Assembly (NCBI GenBank): GCA_029851415.1
Contig: CM056743.1
Location: forward strand, 36,162,714 to 36,226,713
Length of the DNA: 64,000 nucleotides
Direction: 5' to 3'
From: Eretmocerus hayati
Lineage: Eukaryota; Arthropoda; Insecta; Hymenoptera; Aphelinidae
Positions 22,227-34,260 of the stretch are shown here, one piece after another; within the stretch, counting starts at the first letter, position 1, and the number at the start of each line of letters is the position of its first letter. The translations under genes and the position numbers were made by a program. The notes under the pieces were generated by a model. That model saw only the letters and a program-made list of their open reading frames with translations. It did not search any database and was not told the DNA's origin.

Positions 22227-22389
22227 ATGTGTGTGACGCGCGCGACGAGCTTGCAAGTTTCACTGCAGCGGAAAGTTGCGGATGAAATCAGTGCTTCGAA
22301 GCTGCAATCACGGTGGCGGGACTCTTTTACCGTTGCCATCGTAATCTTGATTTTGGGACATTCGTTGACTGTTTCAGAAGCGAATCTTG
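22227..22389 (+). CDS. Possible first coding exon of an unknown secreted protein
   Basis: The ATG at 22227 opens 54 codons ending at a possible donor (G|GTACAT at 22389/22390). The residues end with a hydrophobic core, DSFTVAIVILILGHSLTVSEA, which looks like a signal peptide with a cleavage site after SEA. The codons lie in a CpG-rich patch. No later exon was found that joins it; the acyltransferase at 24718 has its own ATG and signal peptide, so a link to it is not required. The reading frame continues to 22571 unspliced. Treat as a candidate only. Confidence 0.3.
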
Positions 22390-24717
22390 GTACATGTCGG
22401 TTATCCTCAGTGCGCGTTGATGAACGATTTCATTACCATGAATTTTTTAATTTTTTTGGATGGTGTATCCGTCTGAGATTAGTCATTTCAAAAGCGGAAC
22501 GTTCTGATTTCGAATTCGATTGGATATGCGAATTTCAAAATAAAGTTTCCGTCAAAATTTGGAAAACGTGAGCTAAATTCAAACATATTTGAACTTTGAA
22601 CTTATCGATGATATAACCAACTGGATAGGCGTTAAATATCCCAACCAACTCTTTTGTTGGTCGTAACCAAGTTGATGGTTGATGTAACCAATCTTTTTTT
22701 CTCCGTGTAGAATAACTCGAAGAGGCTCGACGAGGAAGATGTATTCATATAGAATCAAGCTACCAAATCTTTATAGTGTCTTATTCATATCACAATCTGT
22801 GTCATGAAGTCCAGACATGACACTGGTAAGAATGAATTCCAAATTTTCAGCCCATTTGTTGAATATTAGCTTTTTTATGGACATTAATGTATTGCGACGA
22901 ATGAATTGAATTTCTAACACCAAGGGACTTACTAATTCTTTTTCTGTGGTGTGTCCTAACTCCTTCAAACGTTTCTGATGAAGCATGTTCTTCACTCTAC
23001 CAAGCTTTCTTTTATGCGTAAGGAAGACTTAACGGGTGAGAAATGATTCTACTTATTAAGCCTAAAGCCTTGATTACCAACGTGGTGGGCTTTTGGCAAC
23101 CTCTAAAATTTCATTCGCGACCAAAATGCTGCAACTTCCTTCCCGGTTCTCGGGATTTGAATGTAAGTTGAAGTGAACAAATCAAATGTTCAAAATCGAT
23201 TGTTGATATGAGTAAAAATTGCCACTTTTTGTAGTAAAAATCCAATTTTATCTTCAATAGGTCATTCAAGGCCTATTTGTTATGATGAAATCACTATGAG
23301 AATGAATTTTGCAACTTTGAATATAATTTTTTCGAAAATTATAAAAGTTATCTTCAGCCTGACCTCCAAAGCTGACTCCATTGAGAAATTTATCCGGAGA
23401 ACCCAGAAATTTCCTAACCATCGGGTAATCTTATACTGATCCTTAGACAGTTGAGCTTTGAGGAAATGATTTTTTATGTTATTTACTGCACTCAGTTTTG
23501 AAAATTGGATGAATTTGACGATATGTGCCAGAAGTCGTTGGAGTGCCACTTTATCTCACGTTGGTAATAAAGGGCTAATTACTCTATCTGTGACGTATTG
23601 AGCTTTTTCTCAGCTGCAAAAAATTAGTGACTGAATAAATTCTTGTCGCAACCGGGATCCATCCAAAAATTTTTGGCTCCACAGTCCGATGCTTTGGTTA
23701 CTGAGTTGATGAAGTTGCACTGGTGGTCAGGTTAATTGCACTTACTAAAATACAAGGAGATTGAAGATGGGAGGTTGATACTCAATCGCGATTGCGTAGC
23801 TTTGAGAGATGTTTGACATTTAAGAGGTCAAGATGAGATATTACCGAAACGTCTCGATACGACACGCGTTACACGAGTATATCGGCCTGGATTTTGAATA
23901 CGTTTGAAAACGAAATGGTTGGATTATTTCGTCATCAAATAAGGAAATTTATTTTTATTCGTATATTTCTCCAAATGAAACCACACCTTGTTCTTAGTCA
24001 TTCATGATTGCAATTTTTATCGCAAGATTGTAATAGTTCGATTTTGTTGTATTCCATAGTACTTTAATCAAATTTTCCCGAGAAAAGTGACACGAATTAT
24101 CGATCATTTGTGTCCGCCAGGAAAGTCTTTTACTCGCAAGCACTTATCGTTATCAAGGTAATTATAATTTTTCTAGGGTAAAAATGACTATCCAGCCTTG
24201 TACTGAATGTAAGAGTGATTCTTTCATTATACAAGTTAACAGTGTATTGAGTATGGTGTCTTGATACACACCGATATTCTTAATCTCAAGTCTGAGGCTA
24301 TAGATTATTAGGACAATCTACGGAAGTGGCATCCTAAGAAGTGTGCCACAAATCTTCAATTTTGGGTCAGAAATGAAAAATAAATACATCCGTGGATAGC
24401 TACCAAAGTTGTGCTCAAATTATACAGTGTCACAGCAGTATCTAACTCCAGACGATGTACTTTGTTTCTTTAGTGTGAATATTTGAATCAATAAGTAGTG
24501 CGTTCCGTCAAGGATATATATTTGCTCAAAATTTAGGTTTAGTGCAATATAGCAGGAAAAATAGTGACTGTCCGATCCTCGGAATGAGGAAAATCGCAAG
24601 CTCTCATTATAAAAAGTGAAATAGGTCCCGGTCAAAGTTTTCCTCGACAGAATGTAAATGTTACTCCACAGGAAAGTTTTGATTGAATAACTGTGCTACT
24701 TACACCAAAGAAAGGTC
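22390..24717. other. Non-coding, mostly AT-rich
   Basis: No gene was recognised. A small ACCAAC...GTTGGT hairpin lies at 22640-22665. The 24640-24717 part would be the 5' UTR or promoter of the acyltransferase. Confidence 0.35.
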
Positions 24718-27700
24718 ATGAAACCAGTTTGGGAGTGTGGAACTATGTATCTGCTCTTCTTAGTCATGCTACTATCCGTGGAAAATGTCGAACTCAAAGA
24801 ACCAGAAATAGATTATTATGCAATGAAACGACGTTATATACTAGGAGTAGTGGAATCCATGTTTCCAGAGGTCTCACCACGGAATTTTCATTTCTCAAAG
24901 AATCATGGAATCAATAGTACTTTGAGTAATATTGAGTGTACCACAGCGCTCAATTCCGTTAAAGAGGCCATTCAATCTAAGCGAGAACTGTGGGCATTGA
25001 AAAGTGAGTACCTGTATCTTGTTTTCAGTTTAAAAGACACGACTGTCTTATAATTTCAGAATTCTCAGGGATTCAATGGGAGAGAATGATCTTATTTTAT
25101 TTACAGACGATGAACATTTTATTTATATATTTTTTATGGTGTCATAGGTCACCACAATACTTGTATTTTGATTGAAATCTCTTCAACAGATTCATTTCAT
25201 TCTAGTGTTGGATGCATCGTCAAAAATTCCCTCAGGAATTTTGAAAGGCAACTTAGTTGATTTAGGCATGTATGACGAGTGTATAGCTATCAGTGGTGCC
25301 TGGTCTGATATTGAAATTAAAGGACGTCACTGCATGTATTCAAATAGCCTCACATTTGATAATGTCACTTTTGATTTAACTTTGTCAGTTTGTGTACCAG
25401 ACATTTGTTCATCTGACTCAGTTTATGACATCTTGGATGAAGCTATAAAATCTGTAGTAAAACGTCTCCCGATAGTTGAAGTTCAGTTGAATTCCGTCAA
25501 CTGCTCCCCAAAAAAGACCACAAAATGGAGCACAGAATTGATTTTTTGGGTGTAAGTACAAAAATCGATCCTCTGATATCTCTATACAGAAATCAGAGCC
25601 TTTGATACTTACGGAATCTCTCATTCTCTTGTTGTATTGGAAAAAATTTCACAGATCAAATACTGTCCATTGTCATTGATTTTGAATTTCATTACAGTGT
25701 CGTGCTCAGCATTTTTAGCGGGTTTTTGGTTATCTGTACGCTGTGTGACGAATTTCACCAGATCTTTGATCGGCACTCAAAGCATCAGATCGTGCAAGGT
25801 CTTCGCCAATTTTCTTTGGTAAAAAGTAGCGCTAAAATTCTGAGCATCGAAACTAAGGAAGATAATATACCAGTCATTCATGGATTGCGGTTCCTCAATA
25901 CTGCATGGATTGTCCTGGGACACGAATATTTCTGGCAAATGGAGTCTGTAAATGTTAACACCCTCGATCAATTAACGGTGAGTAAATGTATTATTTCATT
26001 ACTCTAACCTAAAAATGCCGCGTTTAAATAGGACTTTAGGGTTCTCGTAATGGAAAAATATATCCACACCTCGCTTGCAAGCCCATTTTGGGCACTAGAG
26101 GACATGTCTGTCTCGTTTCGCTCGACAGACAAACTGTCCTAGTGCCCAAAATGGGCTACCGCGCTCAGTACGGAAATATACTATTCTCACGAGTTTAAAA
26201 CCTAAAGAATATTGACTAACAAAGAATTCGTTAATTCGGGCAATTCAAAAGTAGCTGTTTATAGTATTAGTCTATTTGAATAGGTTTTTATTATATATTC
26301 TATTTCTGATTTAAGGTTGAAAAACAAATGTACAATCCTTCTATAGTTTGTTGAGTGTTTGGGAACAGTAGGTAACCAGTTGATAGACATTTGCTCATTC
26401 CATTTTTGAAAGCCTGGTAGTAATGCGTGGTCCGTTGAATTCGTCCAACCCCGTTTAATATTAAAATTACAAAGACGCGGGATAACAAAAAAGCAAAAAG
26501 TACGGTAACTCGTTGTTGTAATTTACCCCAGTTAGCCATTGATGTTTTGTAAATATTATCCGAGTGCAAATAACTTTGAGCTATGAAGCTTTTCCGAGAG
26601 CCTTTCCCCTGCTAAAACGTTGCTGATTGGATCAAAATCAATTAGACATACTCCATTTCCTCATCATGCCGGTATGAAGAGTTCGTCAACAAGTGTCCCG
26701 TTTATGAACGGTCCGCAAAAATCGAAGTAAAATCAAATGAGACAAATCAAGTTTGATGAGATGCTTGATTTTCTCTCCTTGGTGATGATCATTTGCATGA
26801 TTGAGCCAAATTGTTCAAATGATAATAGTAGCGGGTTTTTAAACTTGGTAAATTACACCCAGAGAATTGATATCTAAAATGAGAAGATGTAAATTAGTGC
26901 AACTGTCTTCAGAGGTTGCTGGAGTGCACAAGATCAATCCCTAATTTGTGATGACATTTCGTAGATTTTTGAATGAATAATATTGTGTTTCAGTGGCTGA
27001 GTTCATCTTGGATGTTATTATTGTGTTACACCTGCGTTTTTGTCGTCGATACTTTTCTCACTATAACTGGATTCCTCACGGCTTATCTATTTTTCACACA
27101 CATACCAAAACAAAAAAGCTTCAACATCCCAATGTACCTATGTCATCGATTCTTGAGGTACCGTGTGGGTATCCTGTCGCTAGTCAAACCCATGAGTATT
27201 TTCAAGAAAAAATAACTATCTAAATTTTGTAGACTGACGCCATCTCTTCTGGCTTTGATAATCTTTGCTTCTGTATTTGTCCCAAAAATGGGTTCAGGAC
27301 CTCGCTGGCACCAGATGATTAACGTGCCAATGGGCTCTTGCCGTTCGGAATGGTGGACCATTCTTTTTTTCGTACAAAACTTCAATCCTAATAGCAAGGT
27401 ATGTTTGTATTTCTATTAAATTTTAATTCATCAAATAATTTGGACACGATCTTATTTTTGATCACTTATGATGAAAAAAGAAAGCTAATAAAGATTCTAT
27501 AGAAAGTGAAACATTGATCTGTGGGAAATAAGAAATCGTATGAATATTAGCAACTCATTTCTCTGTTACAACACTTGTTCTTCTGCATATGATTTTTCGA
27601 CCCTTTTTGCATCTTGGTGACGAATTCTTTTTTATCTAAGTGCGAGTGCATTGCTTAATAATCAAAACGGATGGAAAATATTCGATACTTCTCAAACGAG

Positions 27701-29301
27701 GTATGGGAGTTGATTGAATTTCCCCCGCGGTAAATCAATCAGGCATATGAAGTTGGAAGGATACTTGCTTTATTGTATGAATTTACTTCATCAACCAGAC
27801 TTTTAGATTCCTGGAAGTATTTTTGTATTCGCGACTGTTTCTGAGAAGACAAATGTACATATTTTCGAATATCTTGATACATTCACGTGAATTTCTTATC
27901 TATTCTAGTGTTTGCCCTACTTGTGGTACCTTGCTGTAGACATGCAGCTATTCTGGATATCACCTTTCATTCTACTTGCACTGTATAAAAAACCTCAGAT
28001 GGGATTATTGGTAATATCAACACTCCTCTTTATTTCCTTAGCTTATCCAGGATATATTATTGCAAAAAATAAGTATCAATTCTTCTCCTTCCTGACCACC
28101 ATGAGCATGTAAGCCGGTTCAACGCACTCTTCTATGCAGATTAAAATTATCATGGAAATATTTGTTATTAAAAATGTCTATTTTCAGGGATACAACAAAA
28201 ATCAGAGGTGCTCTTTATGGTATTTACGTAATGCCACATTTTAGAGCTTCATCGTGGCTTATTGGAATTTTATTTGGATTTTTCTTAGTCACAAGGCAAC
28301 CAACATTGACCAAGGTACTAATGACTTTTTCTCATGATGGAACGTGGATATATTCTTGCAGAGAATTCGCACCTACTTGGACCAATAATTCATCTCAAAC
28401 AACCAGAAACGAAGTTGAGACTGAACTAGTTTGCACCCAGATCTTTTTCATGTTTTCATTTTGAATTAGGAAAATACCATCACATAATTATTCACACAGT
28501 AATGAACGAATCTGAAGTGTATTTGAGCATAATAATATTGATAACTATTTCTCGGATCGAATATCTAATCTCTCCATGACTCAGTCATTTGTTCGAGTTG
28601 GATGGGCCTCAGCATTTGCTGCTTTCTGCTTCTGCATCTTCGGGACCAACTACTTCCTCAGTCCAGATTACAAATATGATGCTCTTGTAGAGACTTCCTT
28701 CATTATGATATCAAAACCTGTATGGGCACTATTCAATTGTTGGATAATTTATACTAGTATTCACGGTCAAGCAGGTTCGTTGAATGATTATGTTCATGTA
28801 GTTATTTTTGTCAGAATTTTGCGGAACAACTGTTCGGTAAAATTGAATGTATGAGATGACTCAAACTTTTTCGTCCCTTTCTTTAATTGACTCTTACTTT
28901 GATTATCACGATCCACATCGGTATTTCCAGGACTACTGTCAACTATCTTATCATGGGACTTATTATTCCCGTTGAGTAAGCTATCCTACTGCATCTACAT
29001 TCTCCATCCTATCATCGGTCAAATGCATATTGCAAAACAGAGGACTCCCAAATATTTTTCTGATTTCTTTGCTGTAAGTATCTCAAGGTTGTATTGAATT
29101 TTCAGTACCTCACATCATTTTTCAAAATTCAATAACGAAATTACACCTTTTCAGTGGAGTGATTATTTTGGCGATTATATGACTACTGTTTTCGTTGCAT
29201 TTTTCTTCAGTCTATTATTTGAATCGCCACTCGTAGCCGTGGAAAAACTCTTAATGGAAAGGATGGATCAGTCGAAAAGAGCCACGTCAAAAAGTGCATG
29301 A
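24718..29301 (+). CDS. Nose-resistant-to-fluoxetine (NRF-6)-like membrane acyltransferase, complete
   Basis: Ten exons: 24718-25003, 25206-25551, 25698-25977, 26994-27157, 27233-27398, 27909-28108, 28188-28314, 28585-28774, 28931-29073, 29155-29301. All have GT-AG borders and agreeing phases, giving 682 residues. A signal peptide (residues 1-~25) is followed by the cysteine-containing NRF domain (LWALK|MLDASSKIPSGIL, GMYDECI, VCVPDICSS). Next comes the multi-pass acyltransferase-3 domain: GLRFLNTAWIVLGHEYF with its conserved His, VVDTFLTITGFLTAYLFF, RFLRLTPSLLAL, SGPRWHQM, YLAVDMQLFWISP, KPVWALFNCWIIY, LSKLSYCIYILHP and a last membrane helix. Family members (C. elegans nrf-6, many insect paralogs) act in membranes in lipid or drug transport; the substrate is unknown. 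Length is typical. Acceptors at 25205 and 28584 were chosen over nearby AGs because they restore the family motif or phase. Intron 3 carries a repeat. Confidence 0.93.
25998..26184 (+). mobile_element. Hairpin repeat in acyltransferase intron 3 (copy 1)
   Basis: It begins ATTACTCTAACCTAAAAATG and ends GCGCTCAGTACGGAAATATACTAT. The core, AGCCCATTTTGGGCACTAG against CTAGTGCCCAAAATGGGCT (26079-26157), forms a strong stem with TTTCGCTCGACAGACA in the loop side. A reversed copy lies at 30916-31063. It is removed by splicing if intronic. Confidence 0.8.
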
Positions 29302-30915
29302 TATCAAAGAGAAATTATATCTTTTAGGATCTTGACCAATCCTTCGATCAATTCCATTTCGTATAATTCCATTACATTTTTAGATGTGTATATAAATTGT
29401 GTGGTATGTATATTTTGTTCAATATGTACAGAAAATTCATGAAAGTATTATTAGTGAAGATGACTCACCACACTGTTCTACAACGATGAATCATCGATTT
29501 ACTCTTCAAAATGAAGACATTTTTGGAAATAGTGGAACCAAGAAATGGTGCTCGCAAGTGAGTTTTACGTTTACTCAGGCTATTTGAAACCGTTATAAGT
29601 GGTCATTTTTTGCCACTTATCAATATTCAGGGACCATTTTACGGGTCATGAAGGGCCTATCAGACAGATCCAAGAGATGACGATATCTTTTTCTTTACAG
29701 AAATATGATCATTTGGGAATCTCATGAAGAATTTTTTTCTACGATCCATCATTTTCCGATGCTGATGAATTGTTCTTCCCAATCAACTCTGATCTCAAAA
29801 CAGCGCTTTCATTGAATGAATTTTCATCATTGGATCAGAAAATCCAAAATCAATCACCTGATCCACGTGAGAAATCATTTGGATCCCTTGGAACTAGAGC
29901 GTTGACGAGAGCCCTCTCATTAGCGATTTAGAATGTCAGTAATGAAGTGATTCAGCATCAAAAGCTGATAGGTTTCGTTTAGCATTTTTAAATTACAAAC
30001 CAGCTCTGGAGAGTTCCGAAAGGAATGGAAAGGGTCACAAGAAAATGCACCATGATGCAGAATAGAATGAAAGGTAGGATAGGAAGCGTGACTAACCGTG
30101 TAAAATTTAAACTCGTAAAGTTAGCTCGGACGCATGTGAGGTGCAGGCGCGGAGTTGAGTAGTCTCGCGTGGTATAGTGCGCGCATCCCTGAAAGGGATT
30201 CGCTTATTAGATGTCCGAAAATTCGACTGGGCTACCCGAGCTTGGAATGGCTGATGCTTGATTTTCCGGATTCTGAGTCTGGTGCGAGAACCGAGAAGTA
30301 TATAGTAGCATCGCTATATATAACGACGCTTTAATGCTCGTCTTTTGGTAGTGTGGCTCACCCTATCTCCGGCCTGTGTCGCTTTCTAGCTTCGGCACAA
30401 ACTGAATTTAAAGCCCATTTAACGACACACTAAATTAGCTCTCCTACTCTACGATTCTCGGCTTTTGAACGTTGTGGCTGCTTGCCGATCTTGACTAAGA
30501 CTGGGCATCTCATCGGTAGCAGGGAATTATTTCGGTTACATAATTTGAGAATTTTCTATTAGTAAAAGAGTTATTTGCCATTTTGTTGAAATTGCGATTA
30601 CTTTTTCAATCGATTGGAAACCAGAGTATGTCTTGATGTTTGGAGACAAAATTTGAGTCAAAATGTGTAACTTTCAACTTCTCTATTGTATTGTGACGAC
30701 CGTGATTGTGACTCGAGAGTGCGGTCAAGACTTTTGAACTTCAATAACTTTTGTAGATTCTTTGAAAAATTACTACACGAATTTCTTATTTCTTTTTTCG
30801 AGACCAACAATGGATTCGAGTTAAGGACCAAAGTATGTAAGTATTTTTCCAATTTCGTGATATATGCAAACACTAGGAAATCACTCATTTCTTCAAGTTT
30901 GGCTCAAAATGTGAA
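29302..30915. other. Acyltransferase 3' flank and non-coding; GC-richer part 30100-30500
   Basis: The first few hundred bases should hold the 3' UTR, though no AATAAA was seen near the stop. The GC-richer part 30100-30500 has no ORF or RNA gene that I recognise. Confidence 0.35.
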
Positions 30916-31063
30916 ATAGTATGTTTCCGTACTGAGCGCGGTAGCCCATTCTGGTCACTAAGGGCAGTTTGTCTGTTGAGCGAAGCGAGACAAACATGTC
31001 CTCCAGTGCCCAAAATGGAGCCTAAAATCCTATTTAAGCGCGGCATTTTTAGGTTAGAGTAAT
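30916..31063 (-). mobile_element. Hairpin repeat, reversed copy 2
   Basis: The reverse complement of the repeat at 25998-26184: CCGTACTGAGCGCGGTAGCCCAT at the left, GCGCGGCATTTTTAGGTTAGAGTAAT at the right. Its stem is less perfect (GCCCATTCTGGTCACTA against TCCAGTGCCCAAAATGG). The two copies face each other about 4.7 kb apart. Confidence 0.8.
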
Positions 31064-32964
31064 AGAAATTTTTTTGACAAATGGGATCTAGTCATTTTGG
31101 TAAATATTAACAAGAGCTTAAAGGGAAGGTGCCCTTACAACTTTCGAGAATGAGTATATATTTTGAATAATGAAGCAATCTAACGAACATAATTTTCGGT
31201 TGCTCGACTTTTTTCGGTTTATCTTCCTAGATCATTTGAAGATCTTCTAGAGGTACACAAATTTCAGATTACAGGCCAAAGTTCCTGAACCGCTGGTAGG
31301 TTTCTAATATCCGTGCAGGGTCCTACTGCAAATGATTCAACCACAGGAACTCAGTCCTGGTCTCTTCAAAAATACGTCTAGAAGTTAACTATGGAAAAAG
31401 TTTGACAGAAAACTTTATGAAACATCCCCTCTAATTTTTGACATTTTATGCGAGACACAACCTATTCAGCAACCAAGGAAACAAGGATTTCGGGTTCTCA
31501 GTTCACCAATCCCACTTTGTAGCTAGAATTCCCAGCAGTCTATTCTATTCGAACCCTTGCATCTGCATTGGCTCCTGCCAAGCTCCCGAAACAATTCGTC
31601 GCGTCCGAGTTGGCCAAAAAACGCAATGTGCATCAGATGAAAAGTCTTCCAAATGAGCGAGTCACCCTCGCGGTTGAATTTACGTGCATGCGTTTAACTC
31701 TCTAGTAGTACGAGTGGAAAGATTTGTTCGTGCTTTTAGAGTACGATTTTCCCGTTTGCATCAGACTTGCAATTCAAATCCACCCAAGCTCGGTTATATT
31801 CGCGCTTGGTCGAGGGCTTGACTCGGACTTTCGTCGACTCTGTGTCGCATAATGCAATTGTGAGGGAATGGAGCTATGAAGAGTCGTAGAATTTTGTGCA
31901 CAAAAATCTAGTATGGCAGAGGAGATGGGCTTTTGTTCTTGACGGAAGCATCGTGCAGAGCCAAGCAGTGTGGAATTACAGAGATAGTTATACAGTAGAT
32001 ATGTAGCTGAGAGAGGACCGATTATTACTGCTTAGATGAGTAGGACTCTTGCACGCGCGGATGAACTCGTTTAGCGATGCAGAATTAGTAGCAACAGAGT
32101 CGGGAAAAGGGATCGAATCGGCTGTGAGATCATGAATGCTAGTTGTTAGTGTCTTGGGTCGTGGTTTTGCGAGCTGGGCACAGTTATAGCTACTCTGGCT
32201 TTGGATTTTTGTCCTTATAGAAATACTGATCAAGGACTCGATTTGGTACATTTTTATATACGGTCTCTTACTCTACGCTCAACTTTTGAAACTACGCAGT
32301 GAAAACTTCTCATTGCATAATATAGAGAACGGTCTCTGAATTAGACATGAGTTTTTCTAATCGCAAATGATGCGCCGAGAGGAATATTTAGTATCTGGCG
32401 ATGAAGAAACTTGGACCCACTCGTTAGTCAACAAATATTGCTTGTCGTTTTTGTAAAAAGATTTCAGCACAATCTAACTAGATTTGCAAGATTCGTGCGG
32501 ATGTGTAAAACGCCTTATTATTGGTTCGACGTTCTTCGTTTTTACTTCCGTCCTCTCCAGATACTAGAGGACTCATCAGCTTATTCGGCTTCACGGTTAC
32601 ATTGTAGCGTTCTAAAACCCCCGGGGTCGTTTTCAGTGGGTCAAAACTTATAAGAAAACGTATTCGCAAATGTATTATGATTATTACTAACGCATTTAGT
32701 AAATCAACATCAAATTTTAGAATGATGAAAAGACGTAGAAACTGGCATTTTTCACAGAATCGGGTTTTATCGATTAATAAAATCCTGACGTGTAGGCAAA
32801 AATCGGACTACGGGATTGGTTTTTTGCGTCGGAAAATACACAAGAAAATTATGGTCCGGTCCAGTACCACCTATGCACTACTTCGAACCCAGAATACTAC
32901 TACACCACCCAGAATTTCGTTGTCCAGTGTTATCTATAATTACAAATAATGTGAAATTGTATTG
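31064..32964. other. Non-coding stretch
   Basis: No family-like ORF, RNA gene or clear repeat was found. Confidence 0.35.
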
Positions 32965-33301
32965 CCATTACAGGCATCTTGCATTTTTTTGAAAAAAGAT
33001 TTGTCAAATTCGAGCAAATCGAGATACGTAGGGTGCAATTGGAAAAAATTCCCCAAAAATTGTTTTCATCTCGCGCAAATTGTTTGAAAGCCTGATGACT
33101 TGCGCTGTGTGACTTCACTCCGACAAAGTCGTCGACTGCCGCTATTTTATGGCGTCTTGCAATTTCTTTGAATTCTCCAGAAAAAGGGCCGGCCAATTCG
33201 AGCAAATCGAGACAAGTATTGTGCAATTGAAGAAAAAATCCCAAAAATTCTCTTCGTCTTGCGCAAATCGTTTGACAGTAAGATGACTTGCACCGTGTGA
33301 C

Positions 33302-34148
33302 TAGTGCTGCCGCGATACGATAAAAATCGATAATCCAAAGATGTCGTTATCGAGCATAGATATTTAACGGCTTATCGATGTCGTTATCGATGTCGAAAAA
33401 TTTCGAAGGCCAATTGTCGTTATCGTATCGACCCTCATCATAGTTTATCGACGATATTATCGATATCGCGAAATTTTTCTTCAATTCTCAGTGAGTGTAG
33501 GGATATGTCGAACGTACAAAAGTTTTCCTCTTGTGATTAATAGATAGCCCCATATGCTGAATGTGACCGTGTGAACAATGTGCGAGTGTGAGTTTGTAAA
33601 CACGAAACGCCAGGTGGAACCGATACTTCAATCAGTTACATCCCACCTTTCACGCGTACTGTTATAATCTATGATGTCGTCTTCAAAGAGACTTCGCTGA
33701 GATTGAGATTCAACTAGTCCCGATCGTGGTATTCGATCAAAAAAGAAATCAACAAGTAAATCAATAAGTAATTAACAGCAGAATGTAGCCGATCCAAGTG
33801 CACCAACGAGTGATGAATTCAAAAATAGAGCGTACACGACAATAAAATCAGTGTATGAGAAGTATTTCCAGTATCAAAACCAGAAAGGAGAAAAAAGTGT
33901 TTTGTGCTCATTGTGTCCTGCTTCAGCTTGTAAAGTGATAGCACGGAAGGGTAAAAATACGTCAGGAACCTCGATATCGATAATATCGCGACATGTCGCG
34001 ATATAATCTCGATCGATAAATAATGTCGCTCAAGCAATGTCGTTATCGATGTCGAAAACAATAAGGGTTATCGATTTCGATGTCGATATCGTTTTTATCG
34101 ATATCGCGATACGACATCGACAATTTATCGATTATCGCGGCAGCACTA
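33302..34148. mobile_element. hAT-type DNA transposon remnant with 8-bp target duplication
   Basis: The ends TAGTGCTGCCGCGATA and TATCGCGGCAGCACTA are inverted repeats. The flanking octamer CGTGTGAC occurs exactly on both sides (33294-33301 and 34149-34156), the 8-bp duplication typical of hAT insertions. The inner margins are rich in TATCGAT words. The 847-bp length is too short for a full transposase, but a BED-finger-like fragment remains inside. Confidence 0.9.
33782..33973 (+). pseudogene. BED zinc-finger-like N-terminal fragment of a hAT transposase
   Basis: The open stretch reads SVYEKYFQYQNQKG, then VLCSLCPASACKVIARKGKNTSG. A C-X2-C pair, a basic stretch and NTS resemble the first half of a BED finger; the expected downstream HL...H pair is lost. 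The sequence then runs into TATCGAT-rich DNA. It is a non-functional relic of the autonomous element. Confidence 0.55.
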
Positions 34149-34260
34149 CGTGTGACGTCATAGGGACACAATCGTCTGACTTTTAATTGCGCAAGATGAC
34201 AAAAATTTTTGGGAATTTCTTTCCAATTGCACCTCAATAAAATGCAAGATGCCTATTGGA

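Larger units (their letters stand above)
32965..34255. repeat. Older repeat with direct and inverted copies, interrupted by a hAT element
   Basis: A ~150-bp unit (TCTTGCATTTTTTTGAA, AATTCGAGCAAATCGAGA, GTGCAATTG-AAAAAA, CGCGCAAATTGTTTGA, GATGACTTGC) occurs at about 32970-33115 and again at 33150-33301. Part of it occurs reversed at 34157-34255 (AATTGCGCAAGATGAC, CCAATTGCACCT, TGCAAGATGCC). The hAT element has split the right side. Confidence 0.7.

Noticed and set aside
25172..25205. Acceptor at 25193 for acyltransferase exon 2
   Set aside because: The acceptor at 25205 restores LWALK-MLDASSKIPSG, the conserved family motif, and the correct phase.
28315..28464. Extra acyltransferase exon or frameshift after 28314
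   Set aside because: The open frame simply reads through the intron; joining 28314 to 28585 keeps phase and gives a normal family length.
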